Assembly: GCF_014066305.1 (NCBI RefSeq)
Contig: NW_023501065.1
Coordinates: forward strand, 310,001 to 374,000
From: Letharia columbiana
Taxonomy: Eukaryota; Ascomycota; Lecanoromycetes; Lecanorales; Parmeliaceae
Length of the DNA: 64,000 nt
Direction of reading: 5' to 3'
The notes beneath the pieces were generated by a model. The model worked only from the letters and a program-made list of their open reading frames with translations, had not been told where the DNA came from and did no database searches. This document shows, piece after piece, positions 1-13,800 of this stretch. Each line of letters begins with the position of its first letter. Position 1 is the first letter of the stretch. Both the position numbers and the translations under genes were made by a program.

Positions 1-3000
1 TTATATTCTTTATATATTTAAATAAATTATTAATAATAAAGATAATATTTTTAAAAAGTTATAAAAGCGTATATATTAATATTAAAAAATTTATATTAAA
101 GTTATTATTAATAATAATCTTAAGTAATATAAATATTTTATCTTATAATATAATTTTTATAAACTTTATAGATTTATTAAACTCGATAAACTTATTAAAT
201 CTATTAAATATATTATTATTATATTTCTACTCTTCGCTTTTATTTTCTTATTTAGAATTATTTAGTTATTATTATTTAATAGCGTTAAATTTAAATCTTA
301 AAATAGAATAATATAATTAAAATTATAAATTCTTACTTAATATTATAAATTAAATTTATATTTTTTAGAAATTTATATTTATATATATAGTAATAACAAA
401 TTTTTAAAATAAAGAATTATAATTATAAAAGCGAAGTTTAAATAAATAATATTATTAAGATTATTAAAAAGTTATATAGAATATTAAGAAGACTTAAAAT
501 AGCCAAAAAGATTAAGAGAGATAAGATAAGATAGAAGATTTTAAAGATATTTTAAAAAATATTAAAAAAAGTCTATAGATAATTAGATTATAAATTAAGA
601 TATTAAATATATACTATAAATAAATACTATTATAATATTATTAATCTATATTTAATATTATTATAATATTAAGAGAAATAAAGAAAGTATAATTTTATAT
701 CTTAATCTTTAGAATCTAAAAATACTTATATTTCATTTTATAATTATAGAAATTTATAATATCTAACTATTTTTATAATTATTTTACTTATTATTAATCT
801 TTTATAATTATATTTTATATATCTAATATCTCTTCTAATAATAGATTTAGAATAATAGATAATAGAGATAATTAAATTCTTATAATTCTATTTAAAAGAT
901 AAGTTTTTAAAGTTTATATATAATAATTATATATAGATTATTAGTATAAATATTTCTCTACTCTTCGAATATATTAGATTTTACTTTTTTTAAATATATA
1001 TTAAATAATAGAAGATAGTATTTTTAATAAAGAGATAATAAAATATTAGAGAGTTAATAAGATATAATTAATAATTTATATAAAAGTATTAAATAGCGCT
1101 AGAATAAGAGAATAATCTAAATATTATATAATAATAATATTAATAATATAATTATAATAGATAAAAAGATATTAACGCTATTAAATATAAGAAAAAAGTT
1201 AATTATATATTTATATTTAAATCTATTAAATTAAAAGTAAATAAGAAATATTCGAGTTTTCTTATCTCTTTAACTTTTTAATTTATTATCTTTATTCTTT
1301 AAATAAAGCTTATATTATTTATTTATATATTTAAAATCTAATATATAAGATCTTTTATTATCTCTATTTTAATATATTTATAATTTTAAATATATTAATA
1401 AAAAATATAGTAAGAAAGAATCTTATCTAATCTTAATTTTAATTAAATCTTATTTTTTTTAAATTAATTTTTAATAAAAGGCGTTAAAAGAATATATCTA
1501 AGATTAATATAAAGAAGTAGAAAATTTAGACTCTAAATTAGAAAAATAGATATTTAATTTTATAAAGAAATTATTATATATCTTCGCTATCTTATTAATA
1601 GAAGATAGATTTTAAAAATGAGAATAATAATAATAGCTTTAAATATACGCTTCGAAATTTTATTATAAGTTATTTAATTTAATTATATTATTAATAAAGA
1701 TTAATTCTAAATATCTAGAATTATAATATATTATTAAATAAAGAAGAGAATAATAAATTTTATAAATTTAAGATAAAGATTATTTTATTAAAAGATAACT
1801 CTACTATTTAATCTTTAATATCTATTTCTAAACTTAAAAAAATAAGCATTTTTAAAGATTTTTTTAAAAAAGTATTAAATAGAGTTAGTAGTATTTTTAT
1901 TAATATATATATAATTTTTAATAAGCTTAAAATTTATTATTAATTTATATATCTAGTAAAATTTAAAATAGCTTTTTATATTTTTATTATTAGAATTATA
2001 TAGAAAGATAATATTATAAGATAGAATTAAAAATAAAAAAAGAGTAATAATAGAATTAATTAAAATAAAAGTAATTAAAAAATTTATTCTATTTAGAATA
2101 TATAGATATAACTCTTAATTTTATACTTATTATAGTATTTATATTAATAACTTATAAATTAAAATTTAAAATTATATTAAAAATAATAAAAATTATACTC
2201 TTAAAAATATTTTCAAATATATATTATTTATTAAATTCTTTGTTTTTAAATATTCTTTTAATATATTTAATTAAATCTTCGACTTTATAAATAAATATAT
2301 TAATATTATAAAATCTAATATAAAGCTAATACTTTATTTCTACTTTAAAAGTAAATTCTTTTATTTTATTCTTCGCTTTTTCGCTATATATCTATTTCTA
2401 ATATATCTTAAAATATATAAATTAACTTCGCTATAAGAGTTAAACTTTATATAAATTAAATAATAAATTTATAAATCTTATATAATTTTAAATATAATTA
2501 AAATTTTTTTTAGTATAAATCTTTATTATAGTAAAGTCTAAAAAATATTATATTAATATTAAAGACTTTATATATATTAAATTAAAAAAATATTATATTA
2601 AATATAAATCTATTAATTTAATTAAATTAAATAAAAATATTAATTATCTATTTCTAGAGATTTCGCCTTTAAAATAAATATATTTATTTGTATTATAAGC
2701 TCTATTTTAGTTTAAAAAGTATATAATCTTTATTTTCTTTATCTTCTATATAACTCTATCTTTTTTCTTATTATAATTTTATAAAAATATTATACTTTAT
2801 TATATATTACTATTTTACTAAATTAGAAGAATATTAGATTTTTAATAAAGATATAATATTACGATATTTATAATATATAATATTTATTTTATAAAATAAA
2901 TATTTCTTAAAATATATATTTAGATATCTTTTAGATAAATTTAATTTTATAATATTTACTTAGTAAAGTAAGTTTATAATATATATAGAATTAAGATATT

Positions 3001-4198
3001 AATTTAAAGAAAGAATTATTTTTAAAGAGTATTCTTATAAATTAATTAATTTTTTTTATTATCTAATATTATATTATAGAATTATATTTATTATAAATTA
3101 ATTAATATAGTAAGATATATAATTATTAAATTTTCTTAAAATAAGACTATTAAATATATTCTAATTATTATAAAATTATAAAGAGTATTTATTTAATATT
3201 ATATTAATTAATATAATATATTTAAATAGCGAGAATATTCTTTATAATAATAATATATTTTATCTCGCTATTATTATTATAAAATTATATCTAATATCTA
3301 TTAATTTTATCTATTAATCTTATCTATTATACTTATTTAAATCTTATTTTTAAACTTTAATATTCTTTATATATTTTTATAAATATTAGATTTCTTTTTT
3401 TTATATAAAAAGATATAATATAGATATTAGAGAAGTATATATTATTATATATTTTAATTTTAATATATACTCTATTTCTTATAATTAATTTATTCTAAAT
3501 AAATATTTAATATAATAAAATAAACTATTTTATAAGAAATATCTCTTCTATAAATAATATATTTATATAATTAAAAATACTTTTTTATATTAAAGGGGAC
3601 TCTTAAAATAATAATATAAAAGTATTATTTATATCTTTATCTACTTTATCTTTATAGAATAAATATTATAACTTTAAATAAAAAACTCGCTTTTATAATT
3701 CTTTAATATTAATTTTAATTAGAATATTAATTTAATAATATATTAATATATTATAATAATTAGATAAAAAAATAATATAATATTAATAGATTTCTAATAA
3801 CTAATTATAATATAGAATAAAATAGATAGATAAGATATATATAATATTTACTTTTATCTTTATCTTTATAATCTATCTATATAATTCTCTAAATCTTATT
3901 ATTATTTTATAATTTAGATTAAAAAAGATATATAAAGCTAATTATAACTCTTATTTTTTCTTTTAATTAATTACTCTAGACTTAAAGATAAAATCTATTA
4001 TTATAAATTATTACTCGCTTAATCTCGATTAACTTATTATATATTCTTTATTTTATATTATATATTAATAGAGATATATATAAAAATAATATAATAATAT
4101 TTAATAATATATCTTTTAAAATTATATCTTAATAATATATTCTATTTAATATTATATTAATATATTATTTAATTAAAAATATTATTATATTTTCTTAA
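1..4198 (-). mobile_element. Element A: partial inverted copy of the left half of DNA transposon Q
   Basis: The reverse complement of this stretch aligns with 34311-38241, the left half of element Q. For example, bases 1-46 reversed match 38196-38241, and 4020-4140 reversed match the region near 34330-34450. Differences are almost all C-to-T or G-to-A. The copy runs off the left edge of the window, so its full length is unknown. It stops near 4198, where Gypsy sequence begins, and it lacks the roughly 140 bp that form the outer left end of Q. RIP is near total: the first TpG I see is at about 1619. No open frame survives. Sequence corresponding to the unassigned companion gene of Q fills most of it, and the extreme left corresponds to the start of the Q transposase. 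Confidence 0.85.
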
Positions 4199-5530
4199 GA
4201 AGGAAGTATTTTATATAATATATAATTTATTAAATTATAACGACTTTTATAGATCGTTTAATCGTTTATTAAGCTCCGTCTATATCTAATAGCTTATTAA
4301 ATAATTACGCTTTTATATTATTTACTATTTAGATTATTAAGTTCTTTAAATAAAGAAGTATATATCGTATAAATATCTTAATTTAATAATTATATCGCTA
4401 ATTCTATTCTATATATTAATAATAGATTTTATTATAAAGCTATCAAAAATTAATAATTACGATATCTTACTTATTATAATAGATAAATTTATTAAAAAGA
4501 TTATTCTTATATTAGAAAAAAGTATTTAAAATATTATTAATTAGATAAATATTATTATCGTAATACCTTATAAGTATAACTAAGAAATTCCGCAATTCTT
4601 TATTAATAATAGAGATTTTAAATTTATATCGCTATTTTAGAAGATTATCTTCGAGTAACTTAGCGTAAGTTTTTTTATATCTACTATCTATTATTTATAA
4701 ATAAATAAATAATTTAAGTATATAAATTAAAATATAAAAATAGCCCTTCGCTATTATATAGTAAAGAATATTAACTAATATTAAATATTATTATTTATTA
4801 ATATTATTCTTAATAACTTAATTAACTTTACTATCGAATTCGCGTCTAATAAGATAATTTATAAATTTTATATTAACGATAATATTAATCTCCTCGAGAA
4901 TTTATCTTTATAAGACTTTAAGAAATTATAATTAATTAAATATAAAGTTATTAATAAAGTTATAGCTTTCGCTAATACTATAATTAAAGCTCGCTATAAT
5001 AATAAGTATATATCTCTTAATTTCGAGAAAGACGATAAGATTTATCTTCGCTTATATTATAGCTATAAGATTCTAGAAAAAAAAAAAAAAAACTTTATTA
5101 ATAACGTATTAATCTTTTTTAAATAATTTATAAAATCGATAATCTTATCTACGAACTTACCTTATTACTTATTATAAGAATTTATTTAATTATCTTAATT
5201 ACTTAACTAGAATTTATATCTAATAGCGAGAATTTATATTAATATTCTTAATTTATAAATCTATCTTCTATTATCGATAAGAATAAATTATTAAATTCCT
5301 ATAAAATCGAAAAGATTCTCGAGAAATAAATAATTAATAATAAGTTATAGTATCTCTTTAAATAACTAGATTATAATTTATAAAATAATGTCTAATATAA
5401 ATTTAAAGATCTAGATTTCGCTATAAATTTTATTAAAGATTATAAAAAAATATATATAGAATCGATATCCTTATAAGGAAAATATCGTAATATAATAATT
5501 ATGAAAGTATTAAAAGTACTTATAATAAAG
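4199..5530 (+). pseudogene. Ty3/Gypsy chromovirus pol remnant: integrase plus chromodomain
   Basis: One plus-strand frame reads as a Ty3/Gypsy integrase once RIP stops are ignored. An HHCC-like zinc-binding stretch lies at about 4230-4320. The core begins with IIDKFIKK (about 4475-4499, the first catalytic Asp). INNRDFKF follows (about 4600-4625, the SDRDSKF-type second Asp). A block equivalent to AYHPQTDGQSE lies at 4683-4718. There the catalytic Glu position reads AAG (4716-4718), a G-to-A change that would abolish activity. A C-terminal chromodomain half is visible at about 5350-5450 as YKFKDLDFAINFIKDYKK, the pattern of WxxxxDLxxAxxLIxxYE, so this is a chromovirus. Protease, RT and RNase H are absent: element A abuts the left side. 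The relic is non-functional. Confidence 0.85.
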
Positions 5531-6264
5531 TAACTACTTTCTTAGCGATTAGTAAGAATAATATCTTAAGTCGTTATTTTATTAAAAGCGTCGAAAAATC
5601 TACGTAAATCTAATTTACCTCTAGTGAAAAAATTACTTTTCTAATAACCGCTTTCCCAGCTATTAGCAAGAATAAATATTCTTAAATTATTATTTCACTA
5701 TCTATTCAAGATTCGAATTTTAAAGAATTAATTAAATCTCGTTTTAATGCGATCGTCGGAAAACCTCGCTAACTCGCGATTATATTGTCGATAAAATTAA
5801 GAAAAAGTAGAAGGATCGTCGAATTATATTATAATATAGGTTTTTTTAGAAAGTCGTTCTTTACTTATCGGAAATTCCTTCTTTACTATTCTTTCTTTAT
5901 TTAAATTTAACTAAGAAGAAGTAGAAGAATAACTAAGAAGAAGTAAAAGAATCGCCGAATTATAATATAATATAGATTTCCCGGAAAATCGTTCTTTACT
6001 TACTAGAAATTTCTTCTTTACTATTCTTTCTTTATCTAAATTCCGCCGTAGCGAGAGCGCTATCTTTCTTTCTTTTCTTAGTATCTAATATAGAATTCAG
6101 CTTTGTAAGACTTAATATAAAGGTTTGGTATACGAGTATATTAGTAAGTAGATTCCATTAGCTAGAGAATTAATTAATTCACCTATACACACAGCTTTAT
6201 AGCATGCTTCCATATTATTAATTAATTATATCGATTTCGATTAAACTAATAATTATAATACTTA
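5531..6264 (+). mobile_element. Gypsy 3' tail / possible LTR region
   Basis: This follows the chromodomain and is less RIP-mutated than the integrase. A basic frame with RRI(V/A)EL motifs at about 5815-5835 and 5950-5970 resembles the Arg-Ser-rich tail of fungal Gypsy polyproteins. A tandem duplication of about 135 bp lies inside. A motif at about 6050-6075 (GCGAGAGCGCTATCTTTCTT) recurs, inverted and with two transitions, near 31145-31170, which suggests shared LTR or UTR material. I could not find matching TG...CA ends, so LTR boundaries are unresolved. The stretch ends at the left terminus of P. Confidence 0.5.
5790..6061 (+). repeat. Tandem duplication, about 135 bp x 2
   Basis: Two adjacent copies share GAATTATA(T/A)TATAATATA followed by TTCTTTACT and ATTCTTTCTTTAT(T/C)TAAATT. 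Equivalent points lie at 5888 and 6023, a spacing of 135 bp. Differences are mostly transitions. It lies in the tail of the Gypsy relic. Confidence 0.75.
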
Positions 6265-6600
6265 CCTTAGGGGAAACACGTACTTTGAGAATTTTCGGCT
6301 AACCTTCCACACTCACACAGTTGGGAAACATGCCTCATTGACTTAACACCTACTTTTCGAATTTCTATCAATATATTATGCATCCCACGTCCATGCCAAA
6401 TATACATCTGGTTTAGAGTATCATTAATAGTTCAATTTTCAGAATAGGTAGCTATGAGGGACCTGAAGTATCTTATAAAATTATTCCATTAACTGCAAAT
6501 CAATGAATCATCAATAGATCATTAATGGAGAAGAATGATACTTATCGAAACAGCGCATTTATAGTTATAATATCGATAGATATAGGCGGTGAAAAGCGTA
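6265..6600. repeat. P left terminus, low-RIP
   Basis: The terminal CCTTAGGGGAAACACG is close to the E-element end CCTTAGAGGAAATATACG. A subterminal TCGGCTAACCTTCC (6296-6309) recurs inverted in the left end of Q, near 34220. CpA and TpG are frequent here, unlike the interior. No open frame was found. Confidence 0.7.
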
Positions 6601-9100
6601 AATTGATATTATATAATGCGTATATAATATAGTTAACTTAGATATTCACTATTATAAATAGCGTTTAAGCTAAAAAGTAGCTTAAATGATAATAACGAGG
6701 TATTGTGATTTTTCTAGGCCTTAAATGAGATTGAGAAGTATAAACGTATTAATAATGTAGGACTTATAGGCATAAGAATAAAATTCTATCGATAGAATAC
6801 TTATCTATTAAGTTTAGCAATAAAGGTATATTAATCGTTCTCTGCATATTAGGCCTTCTTTAATTCTTCTCTATATCTAAAGACATTAGAGAATAGAATA
6901 ATTATATCAGCTATTATAATTATTATCTAACTCCTCGTCGTAATTAATATAAAGCATCTATTCCGTAATCCTAGTAGCATTATCTTATCTTAAAAAGACT
7001 ATATAAACGACGCAACCTAACCCTAGAGACGTTTTTAAAGCCTAGTTAAAAATCCCGCCTACGATATAATTAGCTCTATCTCTAATATACTTAAGACATT
7101 AACGTTAATTAGTTCGTAACTTATCTAAATGCCATTATACTTGCCCTCCGTCAAAGTCTATTATTTTACCCTCTCTCTCCTTAACTTCGTAATCTTATTC
7201 CCTAGTATTAATATCTATATTTTCTTCTCGCGTAAGGTAGACTTAATCTCGCGTACTTTATTCTAAACGATATTGCTAGGCTCCGCGTTATCTTAAATAA
7301 AGATTAAGGCGTAAAGCGAAGAGGTAGTATTCTTCGAGAAATTAAAGTTATTACTATATCGCAAGTTAGTTACTTAATCTTATAATTTTAAAGAGTTAAA
7401 AATAGTAGATAGGTGGGTAAATATACTATTAGTGAATATATCGACTATTATAGTATCTATATTTCTAGAAAAGCGCTTCGTAATATAATTAGCTAGTTTA
7501 TTAGATAAATAATAAAGCTTATCGATACTAGCGCTAAAACCTAAAACGAAAGATATTATTCTAAATTAATATACATAATATCTAATATATTATATTGCTT
7601 ACTATTTAATTAATATAAAAACATTATAAGATTTATAGAGTTTAAGTAGTCTACGTAGTATAGAGTTAAAGTTAAAAATAATTAAAAACGATTAAAAAGT
7701 TATAAGACTTTAAATCTTACTTTATTAATTTAGATTTTTGCGTAGTAGAGTAGAATTTGGAGAAAATTATAATAGTACGCAATAAAACGAAGTAAATAAA
7801 TAACTTATCTTATCGCTATTATCTTATATTAAGTCTATATATTTCTATTTATACTTAATATTATTTAATAGTTATCCTCTAGAGTTTAAAATTAATTTTA
7901 TTAGTATTCTATAATAAACCTTAGTCTCGCTTATTCTACAGTAAAGATATAGCTAGAATATTAAAGTAATTACATATATAAAGAATATTATAGCTCTTCG
8001 AGAAAGTCTAAGAGAATACTCTTTCTCCGTTATCTTACTATTATAAATTACTCGATATATATATACTAAATAAATATCTTAAAAGCATAAAAGCCATCCT
8101 AATATTATACCCTACTTAAATCGTAAAACGTAGTCTACTTATTATATCTCGAGATATTATTATCGCAAAAGTAGATATTAATCTTAACTCTTCTATTTAT
8201 TGTAAACCCTTAAATAGCTTAGTAGATTATATTTCTCTAAAGATATAATATATATAAAGTAAAGATAGATAGTAAATTATAAGCTTAAATAGATAAGTAT
8301 ATATAGAGATAATAAAATATAGATCTCGAGTAGCGATAGGCACTCAGCGTACGGCTTACTTCCCTTTAATAAAGATATTATTAATCTTTTCGATATATCG
8401 AAGAGATGGCGATGGCGTCCCCTTAAAGTAATAGTCTAAATCGTTATTCGAGAAGTCTAATTTATTCTTTACTCTATTACTATATTATTACTTACTCTTT
8501 AATATAATAAGATTCTCGCCTTAATAATTATTATACTTCGACAAAGAGTCTATTTTATTTATCTAAAGAAGTAGATTACGGCGAGAATAAAAAGACTTAA
8601 TATATCTATCTTTATTTTAAAGTTAATTTATATATAGTTTAACTTTAATATCGAAGATTAATTAAATATCTTATTATAAGATTAGTATTAAAATATTAAA
8701 AACGAGTATTTAGACTTAATCTACTTTTAAAGTAGAAGTGCTACTCTTTATTTATTTTATCTAATTTAGATATATCGATAATATTATTAGAGAAGTTAAA
8801 AACTTAGGCGAAAGAACTAGGCGAGTATTTACTTACGAATTAATATATTAGAGCCTTAGATCCTTACGATAATAACTAAGGCGCTCGTTATATTCTTCTT
8901 TAAAAAGTTTATAATCTTTATCTATATATAAAAATTAGTTAACGAATAAACTACGAAAATAATATTAAGATAAACTATACTTATAATTATATTCGAAACG
9001 AATCGAGTTTTTTAATTTATACTATTTTAACTAAGACGACGTCTACTCTCGATCTATTCCTAGTTATATCGCTTAATATTATCTCTCTAAATAGATTTAA
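6601..9100. other. P interior, unassigned
   Basis: This is moderately RIP-mutated sequence with no recognisable protein in any frame I read. Residual CG-rich words suggest former coding sequence, perhaps the 3' part of the minus-strand companion gene. Nothing more specific can be supported. Confidence 0.4.
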
Positions 9101-10760
9101 TAATATACGCGATCTTATTTAAATTAAAATATATAAGATATATAACTCGATAGTTATATAAAAGCTTATTAAACTTAGTTCGAATATTATTATCGATAAA
9201 GCGCGATAAGTTATTAATCTTAAATATAGATAATATATTATTCTATTAAGACTTCGACTTAGATATTCTAAATATCTATTTAATACTCTTTTTAAGGATT
9301 TCTTCTTAACGTATAATATTATTAAGCTCTTCATCTACTTTATCCCCTTCTAAAGTATTATCGCTCTAGATATTATATATTAAAAATATTCGCATTTTAG
9401 AAAAAGAAAACTTACTTCCCGTCTATTCTTTATAGATTTCGACTTATTAAATCTCTTATCTCTATTCTCGCTCTCTTCTATATCGCTTAATAGAGTAATT
9501 TCTTAATAATTTAACTCTACCTTAAAGAGTTTATATATTTTAAACTTCTTTATATTAACGAGCTAAGAGATTACCTTTCTTTTTTTTGAAGTCTTCTCTG
9601 GGGTAAATTTAGACGAAGGGCTTATAGAAATAGACTAGAATTATATACTTATTCTCTTAATTTATTTTAGACTAGATATCTTAAAAAAATTATTATATAT
9701 CGTAATAAATAAAAGAATAACTATTATCGTTATTAGAATAAATAAAAAGAATAAGAAAAGTAGGAGATTACGGAGAATAATAAATAGTACGAATAGACTA
9801 ATCCTCGGGCTATAGATTTTCTAAAATAGCATTTATTAAAGAAGCGAACTTAGCGATTTTAGTATCTCGAAAATACTAAAAAGTTAGCTACCTTTCCTCC
9901 GCTAATGATATTATCCCGTGCTCTACGTAGGTTAAATATCGTTATATTTTAATCTAGAATATTTTATAAAACTATCTAATATTTTAAAAATTAGATCTAA
10001 GTACTTACTCTTTTTATAGAGAGCTTTCTATAGCGTGAGAGTAAGATTTTAAGTTTAATTCTTAAGTCTTAAAGCTAATTACTTCTACGATAATAAGATA
10101 TCTATATAGTTAAAGGAGGTTTAAGAAGGTCTATTAATAAATGCTAGAATAAGTTAATTAAGACGTTTAAGTTATTTAGAAAATCTAGTTATATAATATC
10201 TAAAGCTAGATAATAGTCTAGAGAGTTAATAAATACGTTTATATAATATAGCGGAGTATTAGTAATAATAGCATTATTTTATAAATAATAGAATTGAGTC
10301 TTATGAAAAGAAATAATTAGTATTAAGTAGATAGATAGTCTCTTCATTTCTTCTAGTAATAGTATTAGCGAGAATTTAACTAATTAAGCGATAGCAATAT
10401 TTAAAAAAAAAAGCTATTATTTAGTTAAGTAATAAGCTTGAATATCTACTATAACATAATTGATTATCTTTAAGATATTCTTATACCCGCCTATTTCCTC
10501 GAGGCTCTTCTTTATTTCTCCGCCTTCTTATAAAGATAGCGTATTATTAATCGCCTTTTTAAACCTACAGCTATCGTCTATTCCTAGTATTCATTTATTC
10601 TATAATCCTTAATCTACTAGAATCTTAATCTATTAAATTAATTTACTTTAAATATCTTAGTATAGCTCGCGATATTATATAATATATATCTTTTATAATT
10701 AATAAATATATAGCGGGGTAATAGTATACGAGCGCTAGATCTCTAACGTTTCAATCTTAG
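9100..10760 (-). pseudogene. P companion gene relic, unrecognised protein
   Basis: Read on the minus strand from about 10760, one frame stays mostly free of stops other than the TAA/TAG/TGA expected from RIP of Gln and Trp codons. An early segment near 10600-10400 reads as a charged helical stretch including EEIGGYKNILKIINYVIVD. A lysine-rich patch (KKRKV-type) lies near 9580. The 71-codon open stretch at 9119-9334 is a surviving fragment of this region and not an independent gene. I do not recognise a family. Its divergent placement next to the transposase (starts about 50-200 bp apart) suggests a second transposon gene driven from a shared promoter region, as in several two-gene DNA transposons. 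Element Q has a similar arrangement. Frame breaks make boundaries approximate. Confidence 0.45.
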
Positions 10761-10810
10761 ACCTATCGTCTTTCAAGATAATTATATTAGGAAACGATAG
10801 AAAATAATAG

Positions 10811-13800
10811 TAGAAGGGGAGATTTAGATAGAGTGGGAGGGTCTAAATAAGACTGCGTTTTTAAAATACCTTAAGAAAGATAATATCGATAAATATTTTA
10901 AGGCGCTGGAAAGCGTTATAGATAGCGAAATAAATGTGAGTATATGGAATTATATTTTACTTTATTAATTAACTTTAAACGTTTATTAACTTTAAAAGGA
11001 TATTATTATCGTGATAAATAATCTCTATTAAGTCATTAAGAATACTATATCGAACGATAACTTGAATACTATATTAAATTAAGAAAACGAATCTAATGAT
11101 AGAGAAGATTTTCTATTACTTTTATTAAACCCGCCTTTAGCTCCCACTTCTCCAGAAATACTAATATAAGACTTTGAGAATAACTTTAACGAGTTAGCAC
11201 TTAAGGATGATTCGCGCGAGTAGACTATAAGTATGCTATCGCTATTAAGGCGCTCTTTTATAATTAATCTTTCTAAGGAGATCTCTTATAAGAGAGTTTT
11301 TATAAAGCTAAAAACCTTTATAATAGCTTTCGAATTATGATATTAAGTAATTAGACTAAGTAGATAAAGCTATCAGAGCTTATTAAAGGTATTTAATCTA
11401 CTAAAAAACTTAAAGACTCTAAAAAACCTATTAAAGTCTATTTCTATTATTAAGAAATACATTAAAGCGTAGTTATTACTTATTAAACTACGATGTTAAG
11501 AGGTAGTTATAACACTTTAGAAACTATCTACTTAGGGTTCTAAGAGCGTTCCTTATACTAGCTAAAAAGATATATATTTCTTCGACCCTCTATATCTCTT
11601 TAAGATCGTTTTGTTATCTACTAATTTTCGTATAAAGATATATATTAAAATGACTTATTTTATGAATAAATCGATAGAACTCTATTATTCTATAGTATAG
11701 GTGATATTAATAAAAGCATATTTTAGAGATTATACTAAAAATCACGATAACTCTTTCATAGTCCTCTTATCTAACTTAATTTATTATCGTTATAGAAAGC
11801 TAAACTACTATTATTTAGCTACAATAAATATTAAATTTTATCTTAATAGAGTTCTTGAAGTTAGAAAAGATTTTATTAGAATAATAATCTCTCTAGAAAT
11901 AGTAAAGCTTATTATTAATTCTCTTTACTTCTTATCTCGCTTTAAATTAAGTTAATTAGATTATTTAATTTCTTTACAATCTACGGCTATAGAACTATTT
12001 CTCTTGAAGAACGAGTTTCATTATATCACTTAAGATTAAATCGATTCTCTGAAAATAGGAATATACTATGATTACCGCTATAAGGGTTCGAATATAGAAT
12101 TAGATAGAAAGCTAGCCATCTATAAAACTCGCTTTATTATACGAAACACCTACAATATTCAAACTAAGTCAATAAACGCTTTATAACTCTATCCTCTTTA
12201 CTGCGGTGAGTTAGAACTTTTAGCTTACGATTAACATTATCTCCTTAGCTTCTCTAAATCTCCTTATATTAATATATCTCTTCTTACTTTTATAGATGTA
12301 TTTAGATTATATCGAAATATATATAGATTAATTCTTAGAGTGTACGTTACTATTACGAGGTTAAATTAGCGCGAAAGAAAGAGGAGAGCTAATATCTTAC
12401 CGCTTGCTTTAGAATTTTACAAAAGCGAGTTCGTAGACGTTATTAAAGTTATTGAGCCTGGAATAATGAAATTAAATAAAGGGATCTTAATGGAGATTAA
12501 CGGAGTAGAGCATATAATATGTGTTTATACGATAGCGTTTATTAAGGATATAAAGTAATAAATATAAAATATAAAATTTAGCTCTTCGCTAGTAAATCGA
12601 GACTATACGAAATATCTAATCTTTAAGAAATATAAGCTAAATTTAATATTCAATATTAAACTTAATAGACGCTTTTATTAGAGGATTTTATATAAGAGAT
12701 TAAAAGTAGAGTTATTATCTAATTTTACTAACTACTTAAAAGCGCTAAAAATAAATTTAGAATAGACTCCTCTTATTAAAATCTTATCTTCTCTAGATCT
12801 TATTTAAAGTAATTCGACTAATATAATATACTCGAAGTTCGTTAATATAGTAAAGTAAGCTTAGTAAGTTTTAATTAAGATTATTCTTATAATAGAAAAC
12901 GCCGAAGCCTATATAACTAAACTCCGCTATTTTTTTTTTTATTAGACTAGAGTAGATTGTAATCTTCTACTTATTATCTATAGAGTTATTAAATATAGAA
13001 ATATATGAGAATCTCTATTATTATATTACTACTTTTAAGGATATAATTATATTTATAATAAGTAACGCCGTTCTTCTTGAAGGTTATAGAGAATACTATT
13101 TCTTCGAGTTTAGAATATAACGCTATAGATTTTATTATATAATATTACGTTTATATAGTAAAGAGTAATATTATTATTCTAGCTTATAATATAATTAGCG
13201 AAGATAGAAATAATATAACTACCCTATTATATTAGTTAAGAAAATTATTTTAAAGGCTATTTTAATATATCGCTTTTGTTATATTATCGAAGTTTAAATA
13301 TAAAGAGAAGTCTATTTCGTCTAGAGATATAACGTTAATAGAATCTTAATAAGAATTTAACGATAAGTTAGACGTTCTTAGTATATTCGAGAATTATAAG
13401 ATATAAAAAATAAAGCGCTCGAAGTATAAGAATCTTGCGAAGTCTTTTACTATAGAAGAGACGTTATTAAAGAAGATAGTAGCGTTTTAAGCTTTTATGA
13501 ATAGGCTAAACGTTTACGCTAAATTATATTTTATTAAAGTAATATAAAAGTACGTAACTCCGAATAATCTGGTGATCTTCTCTAAAGAAGATAAGCATCG
13601 ATAAGAGATTGTTTTAATAATTATCGTTATACTTCGCTAACTTAAATATCTAGAGACTTTAAGATATCTATTCTATATATAAATTACCGCGATGTTATTA
13701 AGATATTATTATCTAAAGAAAGCGTCTATTAAACGCTTCGCTTTATACTCGCCGACTTAATATAATATTCTAAGCTAAGGTTAATAATAGAGCTATAAAG

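Noticed and set aside
9119..9334. 71-codon minus-strand open frame as a gene
   Set aside because: AT-rich leftover between RIP stops inside the P companion region; no start context or domain.
11701..11955. 84-codon plus-strand open frame as an independent gene
   Set aside because: It is one surviving segment of the P transposase frame, which continues on both sides through RIP stops.
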